From Tetrahymena elliotti 4EA (Eukaryota; Ciliophora; Oligohymenophorea; Hymenostomatida; Tetrahymenidae), in NCBI GenBank assembly GCA_000231825.2, contig JH720322.1, forward strand, positions 868,001-932,000: a stretch of 64,000 nucleotides of DNA, read 5' to 3'. Made by a program: the position numbers and the translations under genes. Every line of letters begins with the position of its first letter. Positions within the stretch are counted from its first letter, which is position 1. This document shows positions 1-12,529 of the stretch, piece by piece. The notes under the pieces are model-generated. The model made no database searches. It saw nothing but the letters and a program-made list of their open reading frames with translations, and was not told the DNA's origin.

Positions 1-248
1 GCTATTCTTTATCAAAAATCCTACAACATTTAATTTAAGATAGATGACATTCTTTTTTATATGATCTACTCTTCACTCTATTTAAAATGTTCATTTATTC
101 AAAAATTTATTTTCTTTAAATTATTTTAAAAATCTTAATCACTCCTAAAAAAATTTCAAAAAATTTACTTTTGTTTTTTTTCTTTACCATATTTCCTCGA
201 ATCTCACTATTATTTAGTCTTATTTTTTGAAAAATTTTTTAAAAAAAA
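1..248. other. AT-rich non-coding left edge
   Basis: No gene, RNA or repeat recognised. The sequence is homopolymer-rich A/T and contains TGA in all frames I followed. Confidence 0.5.
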
Positions 249-587
249 ATGTCTAGCCTTAGTAAATACCAAAAAAAATTTAAAAGAAAAACAAATTTGG
301 AGATTTTAAGATAAGTGGTAATTTATCAAAAAAAATATAATAATGATTTTTTTAAGTAAAATAAATTAGAATTTAAAATTTAAGAATAATCAAACTTAAT
401 TAACTCTGATGAACATAAAAAAGGAAGTACAAACTCTAAGGGATATTACTATAATAAAGTTAGTTGTTAGTTTGGATGCATATTAATTATTAAAGATTTA
501 ATTATAAATATTTTTGTTTTATAAAGTGTTTATTTTTTGTTTATATTTTTGACTATCAAGAATTTTTATTTTTCTATTTAAATTTGA
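249..587 (+). CDS. Possible small hypothetical protein (112 codons, ciliate code)
   Basis: An ATG at 249 opens a frame that runs to TGA at 585-587 when TAA/TAG are read as Gln. The start reads MSSLSKYQKKFKRK, followed by a K/N/Q/E-rich middle that looks like ciliate coding sequence. The last 35 residues are hydrophobic and AT-driven, so the real gene may be shorter or spliced. It is convergent with the kinase gene ending at 649. I do not recognise a family. A chance open frame is a real alternative in this AT-rich DNA. Confidence 0.3.
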
Positions 588-648
588 AGCTTATTGTAGT
601 TAGTTAACTCATGTTTTATTTTATTATATATTTAGTAATTCAATTAAC

Positions 649-2052
649 TCATGGGTATTTTTCTTCTAGTCCTTTGAAGAAAGGATGTTGCAAAGCCTCA
701 TCAGCAGAAATTCTATTTTCTGGGAGATATTACAAACATTTTGTTACTAAATCCATTAAGTTGTCTATATCCTTAATATAGTAGAACATTTTTCTAATAT
801 TTTAAGCTTCATAAGTTTAAAATTCATCAAATATTTTCTTATCAAAAGGAACTCTTTCAGATAATTTTTAAAATTCTTCTTTTGTGGGAGATCCAAGAAC
901 CTTAAATATGGAGAATAGTTGATCTCCTTCTGTTTTACCTTAGAATAAAGGGGCTGTAGTAACGAGTTCACCCAAAATACATCCAAAAGCTATTAAAGGT
1001 AAAAAATATTAAGAATACATTTTCATTTTTAAAAAATAAATAGAATTACACCACATATCAATCTTTTAATTATATTTTGTAATGCAAAGAATCAATTCAG
1101 GAGCTCTGTAATAACGAGAGACTATATAAGGAGTATTTTTACCCTTTTCATCAATATATTTAGAACCACCTTTTATTAATGCACAGAATTTAAATTTTGA
1201 ATAACTCATAAAAGTTAATTACCAAAATCACATATTTTAACTTTTCCATCATCGTTCAAAAGAATATTGTCTCTATAAATTATTTGATAAAAAATTTCAC
1301 TTCAAGCAAATAAACAAATTTATTATTTTACGGTTTTAAGTCACGATGAGCAATACCCTTTGAGTGTATATATTAAAGACCTTTAAGAATTTAATAGGCA
1401 TATTCCTTTTTGTTAGATTTAAGTAATTTATAAATAAACTCATCAACTCTTGAAAAATAACTTCTTACTTTAACAGTTTGCTCTGGTATTATCTTCTTGC
1501 TTTTATTGAATTTAGAAATGTGATCTTCCAAATTATTTTCCATATATTCAAAAACAATATTTTAGATCAACTTATTATCATCAGTTTTAGAATAGTATAA
1601 ATCCTTTTTATACAAATAAAATATTTAATCAATTTTTTCAATCAATCTTTATGAAAGCAAAGAGAATTTCTATTTAATTAATTTTACTATCATTTTCACT
1701 ACATAATCGCAATCCTTAATGTCTAGAAGAATTTCATATTCTCTACTTAGTTTTTTACCAACCTTCTAAATACGCTTTAAGGCAACTGTCCTTTAGTTAT
1801 TATTATCATAAGCTTCAAAAACGTATCCTTTTATATTAATTTTAAATAGGTAAATTAATAAACTATTTCATTTATTCATCTTTGTATTAATCTAATATAT
1901 TTCAATCATGCAAGCTAATCATAATTTTTATTTTTAAATGGAGAAACCAAACAAATTGTTAAGCTATATTAATTTAATGCTATGATTTTTGAATTACCAA
2001 AAGAACCGGAACCTATAACTCTCTTAATTTCATAATTAGGTAGTGGAATCAT
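649..2052 (-). CDS. CMGC protein kinase, GSK3/shaggy-like
   Basis: Serine/threonine kinase expected to phosphorylate primed substrates in cytosol or nucleus. Read right to left from ATG at 2052: a short lead, glycine loop GSGSFG, ATP-lysine segment TVALKRI, catalytic loop HRDLKP followed by NILLNDDG, metal-binding DFG in KICDFGN, activation-segment YIVSRYYRAPELI, then FGCILGEL, GDQLFSIFKVLGSPT and the closing motif NRISADEALQHPFF just before TGA at 649-651. The YIxSRYYRAPE tyrosine segment and GDQL-x-x-I-x-K-V-L-G-x-PT are GSK3 signatures. All catalytic residues are present, so it should be active. Several short introns interrupt it; one follows the glycine loop and one follows HRDLKP. There is almost no N-terminal extension. 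Assignment to CMGC is firm; GSK3 rather than another CMGC branch is likely. Confidence 0.85.
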
Positions 2053-3782
2053 TTTATTTAATTTAAGTAAAAGTAATGCTTCTAAGAATTTTTGTTTTTA
2101 TAATTTAATAATTAATTTTCTAAAAGTGTTTGTCTCTTTATATATAATAATAAATTAAATTTCTGGGAATATTTTTTTGCTACTTGCAAAGCAAGTCTTA
2201 GCTAGTGAATCATTAATATTATTATACTGAAATTTATCAAAAATTTGTTTTGTAGAAAAATATTATAAAATCAAAATTCTTTACGTAATTTGAAATTTAA
2301 ATTTCCACCATTTTTAAATTTTTAATTTCAAAAAAAAACAGAATTGGAGGAAAACATGTTTCATCTTCTTCCCCTTCCAAAAACCAATTGAGACAGGAAA
2401 AAATGTAAACTTTTAAAAAATAGTAAAAAGAAAAAAATATAATAAGTGAAATTGACTATATTAGATTTAATTCTTACCTTACTTTGGTAGAAAACTTTCT
2501 ATTCTATTTTTTGGTAGCAAAAATTAATTTGAATCTAATTTCATAATTAAACATAAATTAATTATTTAAAAACAAATTAAAAAGTGTAATTTCCTCTCTA
2601 AAGAAAAGTAAAGAATAAATAAATATCAAGTTTTTCAAACTCTAAAATGGTGAAAAGTTTCTATCAGCTCAATAACTTCTTTATTGTGTCGTCAGCTCAT
2701 AGAATAATATCACCATTCCTACATCCCCATTTTTAACGCTGAAATAAATAATTAAAATTTATACTTTACCTATCTTATTATGTGTGGAAAAGATGAAAAT
2801 ATATTGATAATCATCATAACAGTTAAATCAAAAACAAATTTACCACCTCTTTCTAGATGATAAACACATCTCAATTATAATAATAATATATTTAAATATA
2901 TAATTAGTATTTTTTAAATCTAATTAGCAGCTAAGATGATGAGCAAAGATTGAATCCTAGATGAGCGAGCAAAAATAGATCGAATAAGAAGAAAAAATAA
3001 AAAAAAATAAAAAAATAAATAATAAAAAATAAATAAATAAGAAAAAATAAATCAAAATTAAATAAAGAATATAAAAGTAAATATTTAAACAACAAATAAT
3101 ATTTTCTAAACTAAATACCAAATTTTTAATTTTTTCAGAAAACAAAAAAATAAATTTGTGATTAATAAAATAAAAATGTAGAAATAATAAATGAATTAAC
3201 AATTAATTTATTTATTTTTGAAAACATTTCTTAATATTTTTCTTATTTATTTTCTAAGATATTTTTCATAAAAGAATTTAATTTGAATTAAATAGCAAAT
3301 TATAAAGCATTAATTAATGAAAATCCTAATTTAATTTTAGAATATTTATGATGATTTTCTAATCTGAATAAATGAGAGAAAATAAAGTATTTAAGATAGA
3401 TCAGAAAATATTGTTTTTTATAATTTTGAATTTAGGTAGAAACTTTAAAGTTTGAAAAAAAAATAGTAAAATTTATTTATGTAAACCATCAATAAATTTT
3501 AACTAATAATATGCTCAATTTTAAAATGAAATTAATAAAATGGTAAATTTACACTTGGGTATGATAAGAATATTTTGAATTTTAATTTCATATAAAATTA
3601 ACAGAAAAATAATATTTTATTTGATAAGTATGAGTAATTATGATGGTAGTAATATTAGGTATCCAGTTTATAATTTTTGATAAATAATTAAATTTTTCGG
3701 AATTCATTCTATTTTGTATTTAAAAGAAAATATTCTATTAACAGCTTAATATATTAAATTCATATTTAATTGAATCATTTTA
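2053..3782. other. Intergenic, divergent promoters of kinase and macrodomain genes
   Basis: Upstream DNA of two divergently transcribed genes. It holds one Lys/Gln/Asn-rich open frame (ATG 2961, TGA 3159-3161, 66 aa) of low complexity that is probably chance. A less AT-rich patch at about 2335-2400 and another at 2640-2740 have no recognised content. No tRNA or snRNA found. Confidence 0.45.
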
Positions 3783-5990
3783 ATGAATTACCTAAAAAAA
3801 CTAATGAATTTTAACAATCATTAAGAATTAAAAAGTTTTCTCAAATCTACACCAAAGCCTACTTACAGTTTTGGAGGTTTATCATCTCAACCAATTTTGC
3901 AAAATTACATAGGAAAAACAAAGATATCTATTGTAAAAAATGACTTGACTGAAGAAAAAGTAGATGCAATTGGTATTTATAATCTTAAGCTAGCTTAATA
4001 TTCAAAATTAAATAAATATAAAATTTAAAGTAAATGCTGCAAACAGTTTTTTGGCACATGGAGGAGGAGTAGCTGGTGCTATATGTAGAAAAGGAGGAAG
4101 GTAAGTATTAAATATATGTATTCATTAATTGCTTTAATTTGCAAATGAATGATAAATAGGATAATATAAAAACAGAGTGACTAAATTATTGATGAAAAAA
4201 GAAGAAGTAATATGAGCATTTACTTTGATAAATTTTTGTAAAACTAATTAATTTTCTTATTAAATTTGTAGTATAAAATGGTGAGTCAGTTACTACTGAT
4301 GCTGGATCACTTCCTTGTAAAAAAGTTATCCACACAGTAGGGCCTATTTGGGATGATGTATTTTATGTTCTTTAAATTTAAAAAGATTTTAATATTTTTA
4401 ACAAAAAGGGTTATCAAAATGAAAAAGAAGAGCTTGCATAATGTATGAAAACAATGTAAAATATTTCATTTATCTATTTATTTACTAAATAAATTTAATT
4501 TTTATTTTAAGATTAAGAGAAGCTAGACTTCACCACTTAAAAACTTTATCAATACCAGCTATATCATCTGGTATATTCGGTTTCCCTAAAAATTTGTGTG
4601 CATAAATTTTGTTGGAACAAACTTAAGAGTATACCAATATTTAACTTTTTACTTCTACTGATTCATTATTTTTCAAACAGATTGCTTGAACAAGAATATC
4701 CAAATACTTTTGATGAAATTAGATTCTGTAATTTCGACAACGAAACTGTATGCTATTAATTAAAACATTCATATTTATGTTTTATCAAAATTCTTAAAAG
4801 GTTGAAGTATTTGCAATTGAGTTCTAAAAAAGTATTTTAAAGTAAGATAAAAATTCCTAAGAATTGGAAAAGGAATCAAAAAAGGATGGAAAAGCTGATT
4901 AGAATGAATAACTTAAAGATAAAGATAGCCTTGAATAATTAGAGAACCTAAAAGCTTCAGATGATAATAAGAAAGAAGATGCTTAGAAACCAAAATAAAA
5001 TTAAGAAATTTCAAGTAAAGACACAAATGTAAGCAAATTTATTTTAAAAAGACTTGATAATAAAATATTAGCATTAAAAAAACTTTAAATCTTCTTCATT
5101 TATATTTAAAAAATACCAAATTAATTTAATCATTGCTACTACTTTATTTTAGATATACAGTGTTAATATATTTTAAATAATATTTTAACTTATTAATTCA
5201 TAAGTCTTCAGAGTTGGGATTAAATAAAAAAGAGGATTAGAATACACATAATGAAACAAAAAATGATAATAATCAAAATGAATAAAAGATAAAAACTGAC
5301 CAATAGGGAAAAGTAGAAGACTAAGATGCAAATAAGTTAGAATAATAAGAAAAAAGCAATATCGGGGATTAAAAAATATTGGTAATTAACTTAATATTCT
5401 CTTTTCAAAATCAAAATTTCTGCATAAAATATTTTTGAAATCTATGAATTTAAATTTTTCTTTTTATTCCTTTATGTTACTGTCTTTAATGTCTACTCAA
5501 AATAACTTTAAAATACATATTGATAAAAATTTTGAGAATTTCAATGTCTGAATATTTTTAAAAAAGATAAAAAGTAATTCTTAGGAAAAAGCTGAAGATT
5601 TAAGTGGAAAAGATCAAGAATAGCTAGAAAAAAATGATTTAGAGCACTAAAAAAGTGAAGTAATTAATAAAAAATTATTATTCTTTAAATAAAAATTTTT
5701 ACTTTATTTAAAACTAAATTTCACAACAAATAAATAAAAAAGGTAAAAAGCGATTCCTAAGAAAAAGTTGAGGTTTTAATTGGAGAAGATAAAGAATAAG
5801 TCTAAAAGAATCATATTGATGATCAAAAAACATATGTAATTAATAAAATTTTTTTATTTAAAAGTGAAAATTTCTTTTAAATTTATAAATTCAATTTTTA
5901 ATTTTTAGATAATTTTATTAAAATGTAAATGAATAATCAAATAAATTTAAGATAAAAGATGATATTAAAACATCTGATGTGAAACTCTGA
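3783..5990 (+). CDS. Macrodomain (ADP-ribose-binding) protein with charged repeat tail
   Basis: About 400 aa, many exons. After about 60 residues comes a MacroD-type macrodomain: VNAANSFLAHGGGVAGAI (the ADP-ribose-binding Asn and glycine loop), then SLPCKKVIHTVGPIW, and finally SIPAISSGIFGFP, the second phosphate loop. These are the motifs of macrodomains that bind or hydrolyse mono-ADP-ribose or O-acetyl-ADP-ribose, so binding is likely; hydrolase activity is inferred. The C-terminal half is low-complexity K/E/D/N/Q and contains two exons of exactly 93 nt with matching sequence (see repeat entry). Introns in the tail are phase 0. The last exon probably starts at 5952 and ends at TGA 5988-5990; a less favoured splice would stop at 5930-5932. 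Start is the first of two in-frame ATGs. Confidence 0.83.
5567..5835 (+). repeat. Tandemly duplicated 93-nt exon pair in the macrodomain gene
   Basis: Exons 5567-5659 and 5743-5835 are both 93 nt, both phase 0 at each end, and encode 31-residue units starting IKSNSQEK and VKSDSQEK. I count 16 of 31 identical residues. The start of the final exon (5952, IKDD) resembles the unit start, suggesting a third partial copy. Confidence 0.7.
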
Positions 5991-6066
5991 AAATATTAAC
6001 TAAATAATATATAAGTAATTTAGAAAAAAAAGGATAAAATATAAATAGATATACAACAGAAAGTTA

Positions 6067-8319
6067 TCATTAATTGTTTTATGAAAAATTATTTAACTAT
6101 TCGTAGTAGTATTTGAAGTTAAATGTTAAATTTTTTGATTTATTCCAAATTATTTTATCAAAATCTTTTAATTTTTCTAATCTAAAACAAATTCCATTGA
6201 TATGGCTATCATTTTTAAATTTCTATTTTACTTTTAAAGATACTAACTACGCTTATATGAATTTAAAACATTAAGTCATTCTTGTTAGCAAAGTTTTTTC
6301 AAATAACTCATTTATATTTGAAGTGATTGTACTAAATAAAAATTTATAATCAGTGTCGTCATCATATAATTATTTTGGAAAATCTTTTTTGAGATCATTG
6401 ATCTTATTTATCTTGACAGTTTCAGTTTCTTTGAATTCTTGTGATATTCTATCATAAATTTTTAAAATATTTATTTGATGACTTCTTTTGTTTGCTAAAT
6501 CTTTACTCTTAGCAATATTCAAAAATGAAAATTGTAAGATACATACTAAGAATTCTATTACCTAAGCATTTTCAATATTATATTTTAGGTAAATATCATC
6601 TCTTGTAAATTCATAAAATAGTTCCTTAAATGCCATAGATAAATTTCTATACTAAAGAGCTTCTTCACCAATAATCAAACTATCAGCTAAGTCTTTAAAA
6701 TTTTACACCTTCTACTTTATTTAATCAATTATTTGTTATAGATTCAAAAAATAATTCTACTAAGCTTACCAATTGAGCAAATTTTATGTAATTTAAACCT
6801 ATTATTATGAGTTCTATTATTGGTTTGATGTTTGATTGTTAAAACCTTGATTTGGAGTTATATTTAATTAATTTTGATTATTAACATAATTTTATGATTA
6901 ATTGTAGTAACTATTAAACATTTGTTGTTAATATGGCTATTATTAAGCATAATTAATTGGTTATTATTGATTTGCTTGATACAATTAATTTTAATTTCCT
7001 CCTTAACTTATTTGTTGTTGCTGTTATTGATAATAATTGTGAGGTTGGTTTGCTTGCTAATTTGAAAATTGATTTTCTGGGTAATTAAGCTACTATTAAG
7101 GAATCTATTGTATAAAGTTAGGCTATTACTGTTGCATTTATTGTTAATATTGTTGTTATTACTATAATAATTGTAATTGTTGTTATTAATATTAATAATA
7201 TTGTTGTTGCTGCATATTCAAAGGAATTTAATTTGGCATTTGTTATACTAAAACATTATCCTGCTAAAGGTAAGCAAAATTATTATTAGGAATCTATGAA
7301 TTAGAAAAAGAAGATTAATAGTTATTTGATTATAATGGTTGTGTATTCTATGAACCGCTACTGTTGGTTCTGATACTTTACTGCTAAGCAAAGCTATTAC
7401 TTTGAAGATTTGTATTGTTTCCTATAGAATTAGCATTTAGTTGTCCAAATTAATAATCATTCTTAGAATTTAAAAATTATTAATTTTATCTGACCTAGTT
7501 ATTCATTTATTCTTACTAAAATTTAGCTAATATAGCTAGAAGCTCTTGCTTCAATAAATCCCAAGTTATTCTCTCTTAAGGATTTAATTAACACATTTAA
7601 GAAATTAACTAATTAAGCTATTTATCTCTCATTATAACCTCATTGTGCTTGGCTATATCACTTATAAAACGACCAAAACTATACATGTCGGATTCTTTAG
7701 AACCTATATTCTGAGAATTCTCTATCTCTGGTGCAAGATAAAATGACAAAATTAACTATTGATTTTGATTTTAGCTAGCTATTTACTAATTATGCTTTTG
7801 AACAATTTATCTATAAACCTAATTCAAATCTGGAGTATCCCAACATTCTCTGAAAGATATTTTAATATCATCACTGTCAAGTGAGTTAAGAATAAGTATA
7901 TTTTCGTAATTAAGACAATTGTGAGATTGGAATATCTAATTTTGATAAAAAGTGCTCAAATATGCCTCTACAACTTTGAAAAATAGCAAGACAAAGTTAT
8001 AAGCTTTTTAAAATTTTTAGTTGAGAAATGCTTCTAAAAGATTGCATTCATATCTATGGGCAGCTATATAACAAAAATTATTAGTCTAATATATTTTTTC
8101 TATTTTCTGAAGATTTAAATATGATAGTGGTGCCTATTTAAATAACTGCTTTAGCTTGATCATATATTCTAAGTAAAGCTAATAATATTAATTTTCTTTT
8201 TTTATTTTAATCATGAACAAATTTTCTTGTGTCATGGCATAAATGGATACTAATTAATTTTAGTATTTTAGCTAATTTTTATAGTAGGTGTACTCTTAAA
8301 TAGTCTTAGTTTTATTCAT
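6067..8319 (-). CDS. Q/N-rich protein kinase-like pseudokinase
   Basis: Single exon, 750 aa, ATG at 8319 and TGA at 6067-6069. The first 270 residues follow the order of a kinase domain. A degenerate catalytic loop, HNCLNYENIL, stands where HRDLKxxNIL is expected. There is no DFG afterwards (the aligned stretch reads KISFREC). Then come the C-lobe motifs LAPEIEN, SDMYSFGRFI and MCQLNPQERITW. No glycine-rich loop is visible. The catalytic Asp and metal-binding DFG are therefore both missing, so phosphotransfer is unlikely and a scaffold or regulatory role is inferred. Residues of about 280-560 are a Gln/Asn-rich, prion-like tract encoded by mixed CAA, CAG, TAA and TAG codons. The last 180 residues are a folded-looking, probably helical domain I do not recognise. 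Confidence 0.72.
7000..7260 (-). repeat. Polyglutamine/asparagine tract in coding sequence
   Basis: Runs of Gln separated by Asn, Tyr and Leu within the pseudokinase gene. Gln is written with all four ciliate codons (CAA, CAG, TAA, TAG), so the tract is repetitive in protein more than in DNA. Confidence 0.75.
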
Positions 8320-9073
8320 CTTATTCTCTCTTTATTTAATGCTATTTTCCTTTACATAAAGTTCTTTTCGCTAACCTAAAAATATTTTTTCTTAATATGT
8401 TTCACTATTAAAATTGTTAAGTTAATTATTCACTATTTATTTTCTTTAAATCTAAATTGATTTCCTTTACAAAAATTAAAAAATTTTTTTAATATTCTAA
8501 GAATATCCAAGATAAATTATTTCCAAATTTCCTTTTAAGACAATTGCTTTTAATAAGAGAAAATTAAAATTATTTGAATAAGATTTTGTTTATTGTTGTT
8601 TATTAGATAGAGTATACATTTTCTCGTTATAAATGGTATTTTTTTTTAAGCTTACAGTAATATATAATTAAGCAATTAAGATAAATTCATAAAATAAAAA
8701 TACATTCAATAAAAAATCAATTTATTTTTAATTTCTGGACAAATAAAAAATTTAGTTTGATTCATCAAAGAGCTTGGCTTGAGTTAGAGGTAAATATATT
8801 TTTATTAAAAAAGAATTTATTTATTTATTGGGTATTTTCTTATTTTTTATTGAGCGATTGATGATGGATGATCTATAAATTATACTTTATATTAGGAAAT
8901 GTGCGATTTATAAAACTAAAACGAATAAAAATTAATAAATAAAATTCATCAAAAGCAAAAAAAAATAGTAGAAGGAAAGTCAAGTAAATTTCTAATACCA
9001 ATAATTAATAATAAACATTGAAACTTAAAGTATTGCTAGTAATTAACCAAATCAAAATAAATAGGTAATAAAA
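8320..9073. other. Intergenic, divergent promoters
   Basis: AT-rich DNA between two divergent genes. Nothing recognised. Confidence 0.5.
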
Positions 9074-10036
9074 ATGTCACAAACTGAAAATATCCACAAT
9101 AAAAAGCAAATTCCTAACAATTAAGGTATTGATCAAAATAAATTTTATGAATGGTCAAAGTAATTCTAATACATTTCTTCTTACTAGTCAAATAGCTCTA
9201 ATGTATCCCATTAAACATTTATTCTTATTCTAGCATTAATGATTATTAATTTTTATAATATAGACCCCTAACGAGCTTAGAAGTGATGCAATAAAAGGAT
9301 ACTCAGGCTTCATTCCTTAGATACAATCAAACAATATGTTTGGACAAACATTTAGTAGATCTGCTAAGTAGGTACTTGCATCCAATGTATCCAGCAACCC
9401 ATTTAAATTAAGTTCTACTGGACACAATAGCCTTCGCCATAGTAATATTTTTATTCAATAAAATGACTTACATTTCAAATAATCAAGTATACATAAATTT
9501 AGTGAATTTAACATATTTAAAAATTAGACTATGCTGATCAAAGTCTGAATGCTTTTACTCACAAATTTGGAGCTACAACAATCTAAAAAAATCATCCTTC
9601 TTTAGAGGTATTAATTTTAATTTAATAAAAATTTATAAAACTATCTCACAATAAATATTAAATAAAAAATAGACTGATCTAAAATAATCTCTCTACAAAT
9701 AATACTTCAGCAAGCCTGTTTTTAACCATGAAACCAATCAAGATTTCAATGCTGAAGATGTGAATGGAAATAATAACCTCTCTAAAAAAACAATCTTATC
9801 AGGATTTATCAAAAATAATTCAATAGTCGGATTTAAAGAATGTCTTAACTCTCAACTTCAATTAAAAGATTGTAATTTGTTTGGTATTAATTAAACATAA
9901 AATTTATTAATTTACTTCTTAAAAATATCTAGCTTCAAGCGAATACAATGATAAGTTTTAATCTAAAGATAGAATCCATAGAGATACTACAATTTTTCAT
10001 GTTAGAAATAAAAGCCAAATAATAATCCCTGCATGA
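9074..10036 (+). CDS. GYxGFIP-motif protein, possible ciliary microtubule protein
   Basis: Small multi-exon protein starting MSQTENIHNKKQIPNN and ending RNKSQIIIPA before TGA 10034-10036. The second coding segment contains KGYSGFIPQ followed by MFGQTFSRSAKQV. A G-Y-x-G-x-x-P motif followed about ten residues later by F-G-x-T-(F/Y) is the hallmark I know from the DUF2475 / FAM166 (CIMIP2) family of ciliary microtubule inner proteins. The rest is polar with no membrane segments. Introns have clean GT...AG borders, the last at phase 1 before SSEYNDKF. The family link rests on this one motif, so a ciliary role is an inference. The gene itself is well supported. Confidence 0.65.
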
Positions 10037-10571
10037 AATATATATTTTTTTTATAATCATAATTATTATTCTAAGAGATTATTTATTAATATTCATCCAC
10101 AAGTTTCTTCAATATTATTTATTTTCTTTCATACTACATATAATAATGTTGGTATCTATCATATTTAAGATTACAAATATCTTTTAGTCTCTTTTTGTTT
10201 CATAAAAATAATTTCATCTTTTATTTTCATAATGCAAGTAAGATATTTTTATTTATCTTATTAACATAAAAATCTTAAATTATGGAATCTCTGTTTTGAT
10301 GTAAAATTGAAAGCGTGATATATATTTTTATTTTTTCATAAATATAAAATTATACTGTAAACCATGATTAAATGTAGACTATCTACCTCTAAATTTACAA
10401 TAATCTACTTCTTATTTTTATGTAATTTTTAACATTCTTTTCATAATATTTGATGGGGATTTTTGATGAGAAATTGCAATATTATTAAGAAACACATAAT
10501 TTCTACAAATAAATTAAATTGTTTAATAACAATTTATTTTTTAAATTATCTATAAATATTTTTTGTAAAAG
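10037..10571. other. Intergenic, convergent
   Basis: AT-rich DNA between convergent 3' ends. Nothing recognised. Confidence 0.5.
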
Positions 10572-12529
10572 TCAAATAAGTTTGTTGTTTTATTGAAAAG
10601 TGTCGTTTGAATCTATATTCTCATTATATTTATATTTTTTAATTCTAATTGAATTCGGACTTCCTTCTCTACTATTTACAGTTTGAAACTCACTTAATAC
10701 ACCTCTATTTGTTTTTATAGGTAAAACTTTTATCCTGCATCCACCTGGACTTCCAGCTCTACTTCCTTTTGATTTAAGAGAAACCCTGAATTCACCTATT
10801 TATGGATGGATGTAAATTAATAGTTAAAGAGATACTTAAAATAAAAATAAGTAAAAACCTGTCATTTATTAGTCTAATATGCTGTAGCATTCACTATCAG
10901 CTGTATTTAAGTTTTGTAAATTATAAAATGTTTGCTTATTAATAGAACTGCTGCTACTCAAAGAATTGACTTAGCTTTAATTTGATATATTTTAATTTTG
11001 AGAAATATTACTAAAATTATTTAATTTTTTAGAGCTATCTTTAGATGTATAGCTCACATTTTAAATATTTTTTTAACTGCTGCTATTTAATAAATTTGAA
11101 TTATTACTGTTATATTCAATAACTTTATTATATTTAAAACTATTATTTTATTTTATCCTAATCGAGTTAGGAGAAGAGCTAGAATACTTTGCTCTCTATG
11201 CAGTAGGACTATTACTTACATTAATAATTTGGTTTAGCTTTTTTTCATTTTCTTCTTTTAAAATCATTTAGTTCCCTTTATTAATTTGTTATTTATATTT
11301 ATATTTTTCTGTTTCTGAGTATTTTCTTTTTGTTTACTACAATTATTCTACTAAATTTGTACTACATGTATTTCTTACTTGCCCTTCTTAATTATGAGTT
11401 TGCTAAAAGTTATTATTACTTCCATAATTATCATTCGAAATAAATTTTTATCCAAATTTAGCTGTTTCGTTAAATAGTTATTCTATGATTTAATTAAAAA
11501 AATATTGATCAAAATAAAAATCTTCATTAGAATACATTAATAAAATGTATTTGAATAAAAAAATTGAAATTGATCTTACACATTTCATCTTTGATGATGT
11601 CTGAAATTAGTTAATTCTTATGTTTCTATGTATTTTCGAATTCATTTGATTTACAAAATTTAAGTTCATCAATATACTTTTCATAAGTAATATTAATTTT
11701 TATTTGTTGATATGGTTAATTAGGATTGTTTCTACTTTTTATGAGACTACTACTTCTACTTTTAATAAATGGATTGGACTTAATATTTCTATTGTAGATG
11801 GTATTATTAACAAGGGCTGCTTTATTTTCTTTTAAATTTGGAGTATTACAAAATATTTCTTTGCTTTTAAATAGTATACAAAACATTATAATAAGCATAG
11901 TATTATTAAATAAGCAATTATTAAGCTTTTAAAAATCTTAATTGTAATTTAGTTTACTTGTCTTTTTTCTGTGGTTTTATAGTTAATATTTATAGATGCT
12001 CAAGATTCGTTATCTATTTGTTTGACTACTTTGGTGACTAAATCTACATTTTTATTTTTAAGATTAATACACAAAGTAAATGGTATTTTGTTAAAATGTA
12101 CTTGATTTAATTTCACACAGTTATCCATAAATTGCTGATTCTAATTTTGTACCTCTTAGAAAAATTTCATTTACTAATCAGGCTTGTTATAAGCATTCTT
12201 TTGTAACATAATTGCTTTTTATTGAGCTTTTTCTTAAAAATCTATTTGATCGCCTTTCATTAAAATATTTGCAGTTTTTATATCCTTAAGTTATGAGCTC
12301 TGTTACACAAATTTTTTATTGACTTTATATAAGTTAACATTCTTGAATAGATTATCTGATTGCTTAATGTTAATTTAAAATTAATCGTGTTGGTCTTCTA
12401 ATTATAAAAGCTTGATTCCTTTATGATAGAAAAATAAGAATACTTAAATTTAAGCTAATGAGATAACATGTATTAATAATTTTTGAAGGATAGATTACCA
12501 TTACTAAATAAATTTTCAGATTCAATCAT
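10572..12529 (-). CDS. Hypothetical N/S-rich protein with repeated SPNSIRIK-like motif
   Basis: ATG at 12529, TGA at 10572-10574, four introns inferred by frame, roughly 570 aa. The first third is K/Q/N-rich and probably helical (for example IKQSDNLFKNVNLY). A short hydrophobic patch (MLIIMFCILF) follows the second intron and could be a membrane segment or chance. The second half is Asn/Ser-rich. Three copies of a basic motif stand near the C-terminus: SPNSIRIK, SPGGCRIK and SPNSIRIK, each preceded by Ser/Gly/Arg. No known domain is recognised. A microtubule or 14-3-3-type linear motif is conceivable but unproven. The intron at the in-frame TGA near 12000 (donor GTAGTC, acceptor CACAG) is needed to keep the frame open. 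Confidence 0.6.

Noticed and set aside
765..986. Standard-code ORF reading through the kinase C-lobe in a different frame
   Set aside because: The correct ciliate-code frame gives SPTKEEFQKLSERVPFD and NRISADEALQHPFF, matching kinase subdomains.
2957..3202. Hydrophobic Phe/Ile/Leu-rich minus-strand ORF
   Set aside because: It is the complement of an A-homopolymer-rich stretch; composition is what random T-rich DNA encodes.
7035..7055. GAGGTTGGTTT on the plus strand, equal to the 11-base core of the Tetrahymena chromosome breakage sequence (AAACCAACCTC)
   Set aside because: The flanking bases of the 15-mer do not match, and it lies inside the Q/N-rich coding sequence (codons for Ala-Asn-Gln-Pro-His), where this string is expected from amino-acid content.
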